Notes under the pieces: generated by a model
What the model was told of the DNA's origin: nothing
What the model saw: only the letters and a program-made list of their open reading frames with translations
The model's database searches: none
Program-made: the position numbers and the translations under genes
Assembly: GCA_026390155.1 (NCBI GenBank)
Contig: JAPLGL010000153.1
Coordinates: forward strand, 1 to 34,081
From: Caldisericota bacterium
GTDB taxonomy: Bacteria > Caldisericota > Caldisericia > Cryosericales > Cryosericaceae
DNA length: 34,081 bases
Reading direction: 5' to 3'
Shown here: in pieces, positions 17,033 to 26,220 of the stretch
How positions within the stretch are numbered: position 1 is the stretch's first letter
Layout: every line of letters starts with the position of its first letter

Positions 17033-18073
17033 TCAGTTGTTGTAGATGCCTGTTCGGCGAAGAATGTCGGATGCGCTGAGGAGATGTTCCAGCACTCTCT
17101 GGACGTCGTTGACATCCCAGAACACGAGCTTATCCGCGAGTGCATATTTCAGCCCTTCCACTTCATGGCGAATCCGCTCGAGCTGGGAAGCGTCGGAGAC
17201 CGCGACGATCTTCTGAACACTTGGGTCCGTCGCCGCCTTCTGCAGGTTCAGCACGAGACTATCGATCGAACCGGACTTCTGAACTTCGAACACCATTTTG
17301 ACCACGCCGAGATTGCCGATGCGAGCTGTCCAGATGCAGTCAACGCGCGCGCCTTTGCCAACAAACACCTCTTCTTGGGAGGTGAATCCTAGCGTCACAC
17401 CAATCTTGTCGATGGCTTCCTTTATCTCATCGTGACTCCACCCCGCGACAGCAGGAGTGATAACCCCGACAGCCTCTCCTGCTACCTGTGCCAGCCAGTA
17501 GAAGCAGAAGTCCAGAATGTAGTAATCTCCTGGGAGCCCTGCCTTTGCGAGCGTGCCGGCCAGCGCCTCGCATCTGCCAATGAAGGCGCGATACTGAGCC
17601 GGCGTGAGGCTGTAAGTCTTCTGAAGCTCAGGTAGCACCCCCAGCTTGCCTAGTGCAATGCGCGTCTGTTTGTTCCATGGGATGAACTGATCAGGGTGCA
17701 GATATGACAGCGCCTCACTAATGGAGGATGGCCCCATGCCGTGGAATGAGCCAACCATAGCAGCATATGTCTCAACCGGGTCTCTGGGCGCATAGAGCTC
17801 CCGCAGGTACCGCACCACCGTTGGCAGTCCGCCACTGTTCATCTCGACAATACGCCCGGCATAGTAGGACTTGTTGCCCCAAACAGCCATTGACCATAGA
17901 TGACCAAGGACCTCCTCCAGGGTCGACGTCGTGAAATCGTCAAGCTTCCCTCTCAGGTCCTTCTGAAAGAAGTGCTGATTGATGTCTCGTTCGGCAGAGA
18001 TTTCCTTGCCCTTTTCTGTCTCGAGAAACGCCTTGAACTCCAACATGTAGCTTTCGATCGACTTGTCTGGCAT
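17033..18073 (-). CDS. Restriction-endonuclease-like protein associated with the type III-like locus
   Basis: From MPDKSIESYMLEFKAFLETEKGKE. C-term GARVDCIWTARIGNLGVVKMVFEVQKSGSIDSLVLNLQKA resembles a PD-(D/E)XK core with ExQ. Confidence 0.65.
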   Translation of the reverse strand: MPDKSIESYMLEFKAFLETEKGKEISAERDINQHFFQKDLRGKLDDFTTSTLEEVLGHLWSMAVWGNKSYYAGRIVEMNSGGLPTVVRYLRELYAPRDPVETYAAMVGSFHGMGPSSISEALSYLHPDQFIPWNKQTRIALGKLGVLPELQKTYSLTPAQYRAFIGRCEALAGTLAKAGLPGDYYILDFCFYWLAQVAGEAVGVITPAVAGWSHDEIKEAIDKIGVTLGFTSQEEVFVGKGARVDCIWTARIGNLGVVKMVFEVQKSGSIDSLVLNLQKAATDPSVQKIVAVSDASQLERIRHEVEGLKYALADKLVFWDVNDVQRVLEHLLSASDILRRTGIYNN

Positions 18074-18281
18074 TACCTTCTCCTTTGGCTTCCAGCCGTC
18101 TACATCAGTCCGGGTACTCCACGCAGCCCAGCGTTCCAATAGCTTTCGAGGGCGTCGCAAACCGCTGTCTCGCCTGCACAAGTAGCGGCACCTGGTTACT
18201 CCACAATTCGTTCTTCTGCAACCACGCTCGACCATCCCTGCAGGTGCAGTACGTGCTCTCTGAGAGAGTCTACTATCAGTG

Positions 18282-21053
18282 TCACTCTATGCTCTCCAAA
18301 AGATGACTGAGAGTCCTCGACCGTCGACAATCAAAGTCGATCTGGTTCACACGGACGAAACGCCACGTGGTCCCCGTTTCCTTGCTGACATGTGCACACC
18401 ACTGCTGTATTGCTTCGTCCTTCGCCTCAGTACCCTCCCAGACGCGACCCTTGGTTTCAATAATCCAGTTGACCTCGCCAGCCCTGGTCTTCTGCACCAC
18501 GACCCAATCGGGGTGGTAGAAGCCAATCGCGCCTGTGGGTTTGAGGTAGTCCACACGAAACTGGGATCCAGACTCGCCTTGCTCGGTCGTGCCGAGAGCG
18601 GCGAAGCGTAGCACGTCAGACACTTGATCAAGAAACTCGGCAAATCGGCGTTCGAATCCGTTGTAGGTGGCAACGTAGTTGAAGATGGTCTTCTTCGCAA
18701 CCAGGGGCTGTGGTTTGAGATCGCGCCGCCAACTGAACGGCGTCGTATCGGACAATCGGTAGTCGGCCCTCTCGAATTCGATAGTGCGACGTTCGACGGT
18801 TAGCTTGGCAATCGTGCGCGCGAGGTACTTGGCAATCCCTTCCTGAATCTCCAGCCGCGCAAGGTGCGAACGGATAGCTTCACTCTCAAGATCGACCTCT
18901 TTGCCGAAGCAGCGTGTAGCGACGTAGGCTCGCACTAACGGATACAGCTCGGCGAAACGGTTTGGAAGCTTGGCCCGGTCAATGACCTTGTTGGCAATAG
19001 AGCTGAGCAGCAGCTGGGGTAGTGGCAACTCACCAGGTACAATATCAACTCGGTGGACCTCTGTGCCCGTCATGGCGAAGTCAAGTTTCAGCTTGAGTCG
19101 GAAGACTTCGGACAAATCCTCTTGCTCGTAGATTGGCTGCAGCGCTCCAACGTCGAGATCGTCGAGCTTGCGCACGTCGTGCGTGAGACTCGGTTTGGTG
19201 ATTGGGATGGCGACATCGTATGCTGACCGTTCCTGCACTGGCTGGATGATGATTGGCATAGGTGGACCGGCCTTGGTGGTCGCGACGCCGACACCATCAG
19301 CTTCCAGTTGGGTACGAAGGACATCGAGCAGGTTGCGCGTTCCAAGCACCTCCAGCGTTTGTGTTCGATCGGGGCCTATCTCGAGTGGCATCAGGCGCAA
19401 GCCACGACCAATGACCTGTTCGGGGAGGATCTCTGCCCGGGCAGTAAACGGACGCAACCCGAGGACGACTGTCACGTTCTTCACATCCCACCCTTCCCGC
19501 AGCATCATCACACTCACAATAGCCTTGACCGGGCTATCTGGCTGGTCGATGTCACGAGCAGCGTCACGAGCAGCGTCGAGATCACCCTTGGTGATCTCAC
19601 CCTTTGTATCAGTGTGGATGACCAGCACCTCCGACTGCTTGAAACCGAACTCCTTGGTCTTCCGCAAGTACTCGGCCAATGCATCAGCGTGCACATTCTT
19701 CTCTGCCATGACGAAGAGCACAGGCTTGAAACCCAGCTGCTTGTAGACATGCCAGTGCTCCTTCCAGCGGGTCACGGCAGCTCGAATCCAGTAGCCATAC
19801 TTCTCGGCAATGTTCTCCTTGGTGATGCCGTCGGGATCGTGTGGAGCTTGTCTCGCGTTGTCACCCCCGGTGACGATGATGGGTGCCTTGATGATGCGGT
19901 CTTCCACTGCTTGGGCAAGTGGGTAGTCGACGATGGTCCACGGGTAGTACCTGCCACCCTGGTCTTTGGGAGTTGCAGAGAAATCGAGCCACAAGCCAAG
20001 ACCCTTGGGCAACGCTGTATAGATTGCGAGCAATGACTGGTTCCACTTGAGGTCCTCGTCATGCACGTGATGGGCCTCATCATTGATAACGACCAAGTCT
20101 TTGAGCGACTTGACGCGTTCCAGCATCGAACGCTGACTAGCTGCAAGGTCCATGATCGGCTTCTTGCCAAGAAGGGCATCGACCGCATTCTGCGGAGTCC
20201 ACGGCTGGTCGCGTGACTCATAGAGTTGTTGAATGTTCGTAAGGAAGAGATTTCCCGAGGCATCGGGCTCCGTAGCATCGCCTCGCAGGATCACCTTCAG
20301 CGCAAACTGCCCCTTCCACTCCGGTGGAATGAGTGGTAGCTGGCTGAAAATGCGGTTGCACCCGAAGTCCTTTTCCAGTCGCTGATAGACGATGACGTTC
20401 GGTGCGACAATCAGGAAGTTGGTCGAAAGCTCTGACTCAGGCACACGCTTCTTGTGGAAGTACGACCAGACCACCGCCATCGCCATGACCCAGGTCTTGC
20501 CTGAGCCCGTTGCCATCTTGAAGGCAAACCGACGCAAATTCTCCTGCGGAAGGTCTTGCAGGTCCTCCTTGTCTACCTCAGGAATGTAGCGGTGAAGTTG
20601 CCTCTGACCGTCCATGGTGGTCTGAAACTCGATGTTTTTCGAGAGCAAGTCGTTCTGAAAGATCGTGGCGTAGTTCTCGACCAATTTCTGTGTGTCTCGC
20701 TCTCCCGCAATCTCGACTAGCCAGACCAGTGTCTCAATTGCCTCACGCTGACAGAACCAGTACCGGAACGGCGCCGGGAAGCCAGCAACCTCATGGTCTT
20801 CATCAAACCAGTATCCAAACAGGCGCTTGGTGACATCAGAGGAACCGGGGTAGCCGTGCTCGCGCCATGTATCCACCTTTGGACGGATCTTCGGCACGAG
20901 GAGCAACTGGCTGGGGCGACGGCCGCCCGTCTCCTCCCGCCACTCGGTTGGTGCAGCCTTGTCCTTGACGAGATAGGAGGTCGGCCTATCCCACGGGCAA
21001 CGTCCTGCTATCTCGGGCAGGTCCTTGTCGTACGCGATGACAGCCTTGGCCAT
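18282..21053 (-). CDS. res: Type III restriction-like Res subunit (SF2 helicase plus PD-(D/E)XK)
   Basis: FKMATGSGKTWVMAMAVVWSYFH, VVINDEAHHVHDEDLKWN, PEQVIGRGLRLMP, C-terminal VNWIIETKGRVWEGTEAKDEAIQQWC. Confidence 0.92.
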   Translation of the reverse strand: MAKAVIAYDKDLPEIAGRCPWDRPTSYLVKDKAAPTEWREETGGRRPSQLLLVPKIRPKVDTWREHGYPGSSDVTKRLFGYWFDEDHEVAGFPAPFRYWFCQREAIETLVWLVEIAGERDTQKLVENYATIFQNDLLSKNIEFQTTMDGQRQLHRYIPEVDKEDLQDLPQENLRRFAFKMATGSGKTWVMAMAVVWSYFHKKRVPESELSTNFLIVAPNVIVYQRLEKDFGCNRIFSQLPLIPPEWKGQFALKVILRGDATEPDASGNLFLTNIQQLYESRDQPWTPQNAVDALLGKKPIMDLAASQRSMLERVKSLKDLVVINDEAHHVHDEDLKWNQSLLAIYTALPKGLGLWLDFSATPKDQGGRYYPWTIVDYPLAQAVEDRIIKAPIIVTGGDNARQAPHDPDGITKENIAEKYGYWIRAAVTRWKEHWHVYKQLGFKPVLFVMAEKNVHADALAEYLRKTKEFGFKQSEVLVIHTDTKGEITKGDLDAARDAARDIDQPDSPVKAIVSVMMLREGWDVKNVTVVLGLRPFTARAEILPEQVIGRGLRLMPLEIGPDRTQTLEVLGTRNLLDVLRTQLEADGVGVATTKAGPPMPIIIQPVQERSAYDVAIPITKPSLTHDVRKLDDLDVGALQPIYEQEDLSEVFRLKLKLDFAMTGTEVHRVDIVPGELPLPQLLLSSIANKVIDRAKLPNRFAELYPLVRAYVATRCFGKEVDLESEAIRSHLARLEIQEGIAKYLARTIAKLTVERRTIEFERADYRLSDTTPFSWRRDLKPQPLVAKKTIFNYVATYNGFERRFAEFLDQVSDVLRFAALGTTEQGESGSQFRVDYLKPTGAIGFYHPDWVVVQKTRAGEVNWIIETKGRVWEGTEAKDEAIQQWCAHVSKETGTTWRFVRVNQIDFDCRRSRTLSHLLESIE

Positions 21054-21055
21054 GG

Positions 21056-22960
21056 CTACTTCACCTCTGCGTCGAAGGCCTGCGTGGTGTCATTGCCGAA
21101 GATGTCGATGACCTTGACGAGGATACGGTACCTACCCGGTTTCTGGTAGATGTGCACGTCAGAGGAGAGCGGAAGGCTACGGTCTTTGCGTGTGCGATAG
21201 GCGACCCAGCCCTGGATGAAGGTATCGTTCTGGAAGTCCCAGTCCACGGCCCAGTAGTCAATGTAGTCGGACCACTTCTTGACCTTGCTGCGCACGTCTT
21301 CCGGGATCAAATCAGTGTTAGGGATAACGAAGTCCTTGAGCGTCACCTGCGTTGTGAGCTTCCTGGACTGCTTGATCTCAGCCTCCAGGTAGGCCAGCTC
21401 GAAGAAGTGCACGTCACCCTTCACAGCCGCCTGCTGTTCCATCACCTCGCGCGGAATCTGCAGCAAGAGGAGCTTCACACCCTTCTTCTTTGCTGCTTCG
21501 ACCATCAGGTCGTACAAGCCCATTTCCCACTCCCAGCCCAAGACATGCAACTCGTTCTGCTTGAACCGCACGCACTCATCTACCGCCGCGCTAATCTCGT
21601 CGATGGTCACCGGTGCGTCCACAGCGCCGACGTGAACCATGGCCTTGCCTTTCTGACCATGAATGTGGCTCATCCCAGGAACGGGCTGGGCACCATACAG
21701 CTTGAGAACGAACGCCAGATACTCATAGAGAGCATGTTCGTTGATCGGTTTGTCCTTGGCTCCGGCGAAGGTCACGCCTTGCCAGTACTGGCGCTCGTAC
21801 TTGCCGAGGTTGAGCACCTCGAAGGGACGGCAATTCTCGATTTCGAGGAGCCGTTTTCGGGCCGTGTTTACCGCAAAACGGCCTAGGTCGCAGCCAATCC
21901 ATCTGCACCTGCGTTCAGCCAGACCAAGTGATTTCTCGCCTTTCTCTCCACGAACTACGCGGAGGCCCTCAGCGACGACAAGAGTGGTACCGCTGCCACA
22001 AAACGCATCCAGCACGAGGCCGTTGGGAGGTGCAGACGAATCGATGATTCTCTGTAGGAGTTCCACGGGCTTCTGCGTTGGATAGTAGCATACGCTCCTT
22101 TCCTGCTTCTCTGATGGCATGATCGGCTGGATAGTCCACCAGTCCTCTGGATGCTTGCCAAGCTCGTTAGGCTCGTAGTCTCGATACACCTTGTCGCCCC
22201 GGAAGACGTTGGCCTTGTTCTTGAGGCGCTCAATGCTGGCTTCTGAGTATGGGATCCGAACTGGATCAACGTCGAAGTAGTACTCGGGACCCTTGCTATA
22301 GCGCAGAATCGTGTCGTGCTTCGCAGCGAAGTCCTTTTCGGGTGTCCCTCCGCCGCGATAGCACCAGACAATCTCGTTCCTGAGGTTCTCCTTGCCGAAA
22401 ACCTCGTCCAGCATGGCCCGCATCAGGTAGTTTACTCGTGAGTCGCAGTGGACGTACACGACACCAGATGGTGCCAACAGCTCCCGCATCAGGATCAAAC
22501 GATCGAAGATCATCGAAAGGTAAGAGTCGATGCCCCGTCCCCAGGTATCCCGATATGCCTTTTCCTCAATAATCGACTGTTCCTTTGTGATCTCATCGCC
22601 CGACTCGCCGATCTCCGTCGTGAACGAGAAATCTGCTCCCGTTGCAAACGGTGGGTCTATGTAGATGAGGTCGATCTTGCCGGCAAACTTCTCCAGCAGC
22701 GAACCCATGACCAGCAGGTTGTCACCCCAGATGAGCTTGTTCTTCCAGCCATCCTCAAACGTATCCCCCTCTGTGCCCTTGTAGGTCTCGAAGAGGGACT
22801 CTTGCACTGTCTTCTCCGCCTCACGGGTAGCACGGCTTTCGTTGACGGCCTCAATGACCTGGAAGGGCAGGCTCACCTTCGGCACTTCCTTGAGTGTGCC
22901 ATCATCGTTGTACTTGCCGGGCCAGACCAGTTCTGTCTTTGTGATGTCTATCTTTGCCAT
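21056..22960 (-). CDS. mod: Type III-like DNA adenine methyltransferase (Mod), beta-class motif order
   Basis: KIDLIYIDPPFATGADFSFT (motif IV) precedes PNGLVLDAFCGSGTTLVVAEGL (motif I); YPTQKPVELLQRII. Confidence 0.92.
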   Translation of the reverse strand: MAKIDITKTELVWPGKYNDDGTLKEVPKVSLPFQVIEAVNESRATREAEKTVQESLFETYKGTEGDTFEDGWKNKLIWGDNLLVMGSLLEKFAGKIDLIYIDPPFATGADFSFTTEIGESGDEITKEQSIIEEKAYRDTWGRGIDSYLSMIFDRLILMRELLAPSGVVYVHCDSRVNYLMRAMLDEVFGKENLRNEIVWCYRGGGTPEKDFAAKHDTILRYSKGPEYYFDVDPVRIPYSEASIERLKNKANVFRGDKVYRDYEPNELGKHPEDWWTIQPIMPSEKQERSVCYYPTQKPVELLQRIIDSSAPPNGLVLDAFCGSGTTLVVAEGLRVVRGEKGEKSLGLAERRCRWIGCDLGRFAVNTARKRLLEIENCRPFEVLNLGKYERQYWQGVTFAGAKDKPINEHALYEYLAFVLKLYGAQPVPGMSHIHGQKGKAMVHVGAVDAPVTIDEISAAVDECVRFKQNELHVLGWEWEMGLYDLMVEAAKKKGVKLLLLQIPREVMEQQAAVKGDVHFFELAYLEAEIKQSRKLTTQVTLKDFVIPNTDLIPEDVRSKVKKWSDYIDYWAVDWDFQNDTFIQGWVAYRTRKDRSLPLSSDVHIYQKPGRYRILVKVIDIFGNDTTQAFDAEVK

Positions 22961-22974
22961 GTTGGTCGTCCCTC

Positions 22975-25900
22975 CTAAGGTTGTCTTCCTTCATCCGGCA
23001 ACGTCGAATCGCTCAACTGAGCCACACTAAGCCAGCCGTGGTCGAACGTGAAGGTGCGAGCCTTGCCCGCCGGGTCCTGAATCCGCACGATGTGTGCAGC
23101 ATTTGGCGAATCAGCATGCTCGACTACGTAGAGCCAGTAGGCGTGTCCGTGCTCCCGAGCCCATTCAAATTGCGTTCGCGACAGCCCTACTGGACGGCTG
23201 TGCAGGTCGCCCGTCATCGCCTTCACCTCGACCCAGCGGACCATGTGGCCCTCTTCGCCGGCTTCGAAGAGATCGTATCCGGGGTTGTCAACGGGAGTGC
23301 GATGGAGTCCCGGTTCGACGTCCGTAATCAACGAAACGGCCTTCTCCTCCAGCGCCATCCGAGTCCGTTGATCCAGACCATCAGGATCCGAGTCCTCATC
23401 GTCCGGTTGCACTCCGACGTAGGAGATGAAGGGCCTCCCGCCGATACTCCCGGGTGTGCGCTTCCCTCCTCCCTCACCAACGCCTTCCGTCCGGCTATTG
23501 GCTTGGCCACCGGCAGCCATATCAGTATGAGGGCGGGGCGGGCCAGCTGGCCCGGCACCACCGTCCATACCATCCCTACCCGCGCTCGGCTGCTCAACGC
23601 CAGACGGAACTGGCGCGGGAGGTGTCGGAGCAGGCGCCCCGCCAAGCAACCTCTGTGCAGCTGCCCGTGCGTCGTTCGGTGCCGTCGCATCGGGTTCGTC
23701 TTTGATCCGCAGCGCAGCTCTGAGTGCTGTCTCAGTCGTCAGACCTAGTTCCTTCAGTAGATCGAGCACCCCGAGCTCGACGCCTGCCACTTCGGCGGGA
23801 GGTTCCACCGTTGCCGGCATGAAGTGGACTATGGACTGGAGAAAACTGTCTCTCTTCCAGCCAGTTGTCTCAAACGAGACCAACCCTGGTAGCTGAGGCT
23901 TGCCATCTCGACCTGGTACCCAACCAGTGCTGCTCAGCTGCCGAACGAAGGCTGCGTCAAACTCACAGGTGCGTTGAGTATAGAAGAACCAGTGATAAGT
24001 GCCCGAGAAGACACGCGAACCGCTCTCTTCTTCAACATCGCACAGGGCGTCCCAGAGCAATGCGGCTTTCCTGCCAGCGACCGCAGGGTCAAGCAACGGG
24101 AAGCTGCCCAGCAGCTCCTCAAGCCCGCGAAGGGAAAAGTCCTCAATCGTTTCAGCGCCAGTGCTTCCCGGAAAGCCGGCGTCCTTGCGCATATCGCCAC
24201 GTTCATTATAGGTGAACTGTGCCTTCACGGACACAGACTGAAGATAGGGAGCACAGCCACACTCGGCAAGCAATCCTGACACATCGTCGCCTTGTAGGCA
24301 AACGCACGTATCGTCAACAAGAAGCACCCCGGCCACGCCTCCGAACAGCCCTGTCAGAGACTCTGTGGCCAGGTAGACTGCACCGGGCGTTGCCCACTGC
24401 AATACCCTGTCACCTGCATCCCTCGCCCTAACAAAACGCGTCTCGCGCAAAGCTGACAGCAACTTCTCCCGCTGGCTGGTCGAGTCACAGTGCCATGCAG
24501 CAAGGATGCGATGCATGTCAGCCTCATAGTTCTCGGCACATACATCGATGTCTTCTCCACCATACTTGGGCAGCACGTTCCGAACAACGTCGTCCACGGG
24601 ATCAGCTTCGGCGAGCCCGAGCGAGGCAAGGAACGTCTCTGCGCCTTCCGTCGCGCATACGGCCCGACGCACAGTCGGAAAGCCGGTTTCGCCAGGACTG
24701 GGTAGAAACACCTCTGGTTGACCGTACGAGTGGACCTCAACGTGCGTGCCGTCCTCCAGACGGACCAGGGGCAGGCTATGCAATCTGCCCTGCCTCAGCA
24801 GTGCAGGCTGACCGTTGAGGAACTCGTACAGTCGCACGATCCAATCATCTGGTTGCGATTCAAGAAACTCTTTGTCGAGCTTCGGAACGATCACTTCGGG
24901 TGTGACCTCGTCGACCTCGAGTACCTGCGTGAGGTACTGCCTCAGGTCTGGAGTACGATCCTGCGAAATATCGCCACTAAGCCAACGAAGGTCTCCTCCG
25001 GCGCCGTACAGGACCCCGAGTTGGTGTGGATTGAGAAGCTCTCTCAGCTCCAGTGTCCGGGCAATCTTCGCTTGGCTGGCTGCCACGTACCCGCCGCCGA
25101 AACATGGCAGTAGAGGCTCCGCGATCAGAGCATGGCGAACCACTTCGAACAGCGGGCCAAACATTCTATCTTCCGCGAACTGCATGGGATCAAGCGGAAG
25201 ACACCCCAACACGGCCGTGTCGAGCATGTCATGGTCTCGCAGCCAACGCAGCGCTTCCACGAGGAGCTTCGCCGTCTCCTGGACCAAATGCTTGTTCCAC
25301 GGATCATTGAGCGACACATTGTCCCTGCTTGGCGTGGTGTTGTAGGGACCCTGCACCAGGAAACCGAGATAGGTCGGCACCACAGTCGGAAACGAGACGA
25401 CCAAGGGAGAATCGCTGACCGCCTGAATCGATCTGTACCCAGATTCGTCAGCCTGAGTCATCAGGAAGGCAATCTCCACGTGACCAGCGACTTCGCTCTT
25501 GTCCGTCGTCACTTCTCGCGCGAAGACCGTCCATGTTTCCTCTGTCACAGGCTTGCCTTGCTCCTCTCCCACGAGCGTGACACGGCGCACTCCCTTGCCC
25601 ATCTCCTTCGGTTTGTCGCGCAGGTAGTGGCCAGAAGAGCCCCCTTCGACGCTCCAGGAAATCTCCTCGATCTGACGCAGGAAGAGGAGGGTCCGAGACC
25701 CGAGCCTCTGCAGCCCGGACACAATGTCCTCACGTGCTACGGTGTCAGTGTCACGGAAGGGGAAGACGAAGACGGTTTCTTCTGGCTGTGCTTGCACTGG
25801 GCCAATGGCCTTCGGCCACACAAGGGATTCAATCACAAAGTGTTCATCACCTGAATGGACTTCAGGGCGGTCGGTGAAAGCAAATACTGACTTGAACCCT

Positions 25901-26220
25901 ATCCCAAAGCGGCCGATAGAGCTGGCGTCTTTCATGCTCAAGGCGATGCCACAGATGCCACGAACGTCCCCATTCGTGAACGGCGTGCCGTAGTGCGAGA
26001 CGCTCAGCTGAGTATCTGACAGCCTGAATGCGACGGCACGAGAGCCATTCCATGCCTGGCGTCGAGCGAGAGCATCCTCCGCATTCTGCAGGAGTTCATA
26101 GATGAAGTGGCTCCGATCAGCATATCGGTCGGTGATGAGTAATGGACCATACCGAGGAACGTCGTCCCCGTACCGCCTCTTGTTCTCAACGAGAATGGCC
26201 TCGTAATTTGATGCCGTCAC
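22975..26220 (-). CDS. Sacsin-type GHKL (HSP90-like) ATPase with C-terminal DUF3883 nuclease-like domain
   Basis: HFIYELLQNAEDALARR (N box), GRFGIGFKSVFAFTDRPEV (G boxes), C-term NPGYDLFEAGEEGHMVRWVEVKAMTGDLHSRPVGLSRTQFEWAREHGHAYWLYVV. GTG start shares 1 nt with the upstream stop (TAGTG). Confidence 0.87.
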   Translation of the reverse strand: MTASNYEAILVENKRRYGDDVPRYGPLLITDRYADRSHFIYELLQNAEDALARRQAWNGSRAVAFRLSDTQLSVSHYGTPFTNGDVRGICGIALSMKDASSIGRFGIGFKSVFAFTDRPEVHSGDEHFVIESLVWPKAIGPVQAQPEETVFVFPFRDTDTVAREDIVSGLQRLGSRTLLFLRQIEEISWSVEGGSSGHYLRDKPKEMGKGVRRVTLVGEEQGKPVTEETWTVFAREVTTDKSEVAGHVEIAFLMTQADESGYRSIQAVSDSPLVVSFPTVVPTYLGFLVQGPYNTTPSRDNVSLNDPWNKHLVQETAKLLVEALRWLRDHDMLDTAVLGCLPLDPMQFAEDRMFGPLFEVVRHALIAEPLLPCFGGGYVAASQAKIARTLELRELLNPHQLGVLYGAGGDLRWLSGDISQDRTPDLRQYLTQVLEVDEVTPEVIVPKLDKEFLESQPDDWIVRLYEFLNGQPALLRQGRLHSLPLVRLEDGTHVEVHSYGQPEVFLPSPGETGFPTVRRAVCATEGAETFLASLGLAEADPVDDVVRNVLPKYGGEDIDVCAENYEADMHRILAAWHCDSTSQREKLLSALRETRFVRARDAGDRVLQWATPGAVYLATESLTGLFGGVAGVLLVDDTCVCLQGDDVSGLLAECGCAPYLQSVSVKAQFTYNERGDMRKDAGFPGSTGAETIEDFSLRGLEELLGSFPLLDPAVAGRKAALLWDALCDVEEESGSRVFSGTYHWFFYTQRTCEFDAAFVRQLSSTGWVPGRDGKPQLPGLVSFETTGWKRDSFLQSIVHFMPATVEPPAEVAGVELGVLDLLKELGLTTETALRAALRIKDEPDATAPNDARAAAQRLLGGAPAPTPPAPVPSGVEQPSAGRDGMDGGAGPAGPPRPHTDMAAGGQANSRTEGVGEGGGKRTPGSIGGRPFISYVGVQPDDEDSDPDGLDQRTRMALEEKAVSLITDVEPGLHRTPVDNPGYDLFEAGEEGHMVRWVEVKAMTGDLHSRPVGLSRTQFEWAREHGHAYWLYVVEHADSPNAAHIVRIQDPAGKARTFTFDHGWLSVAQLSDSTLPDEGRQP

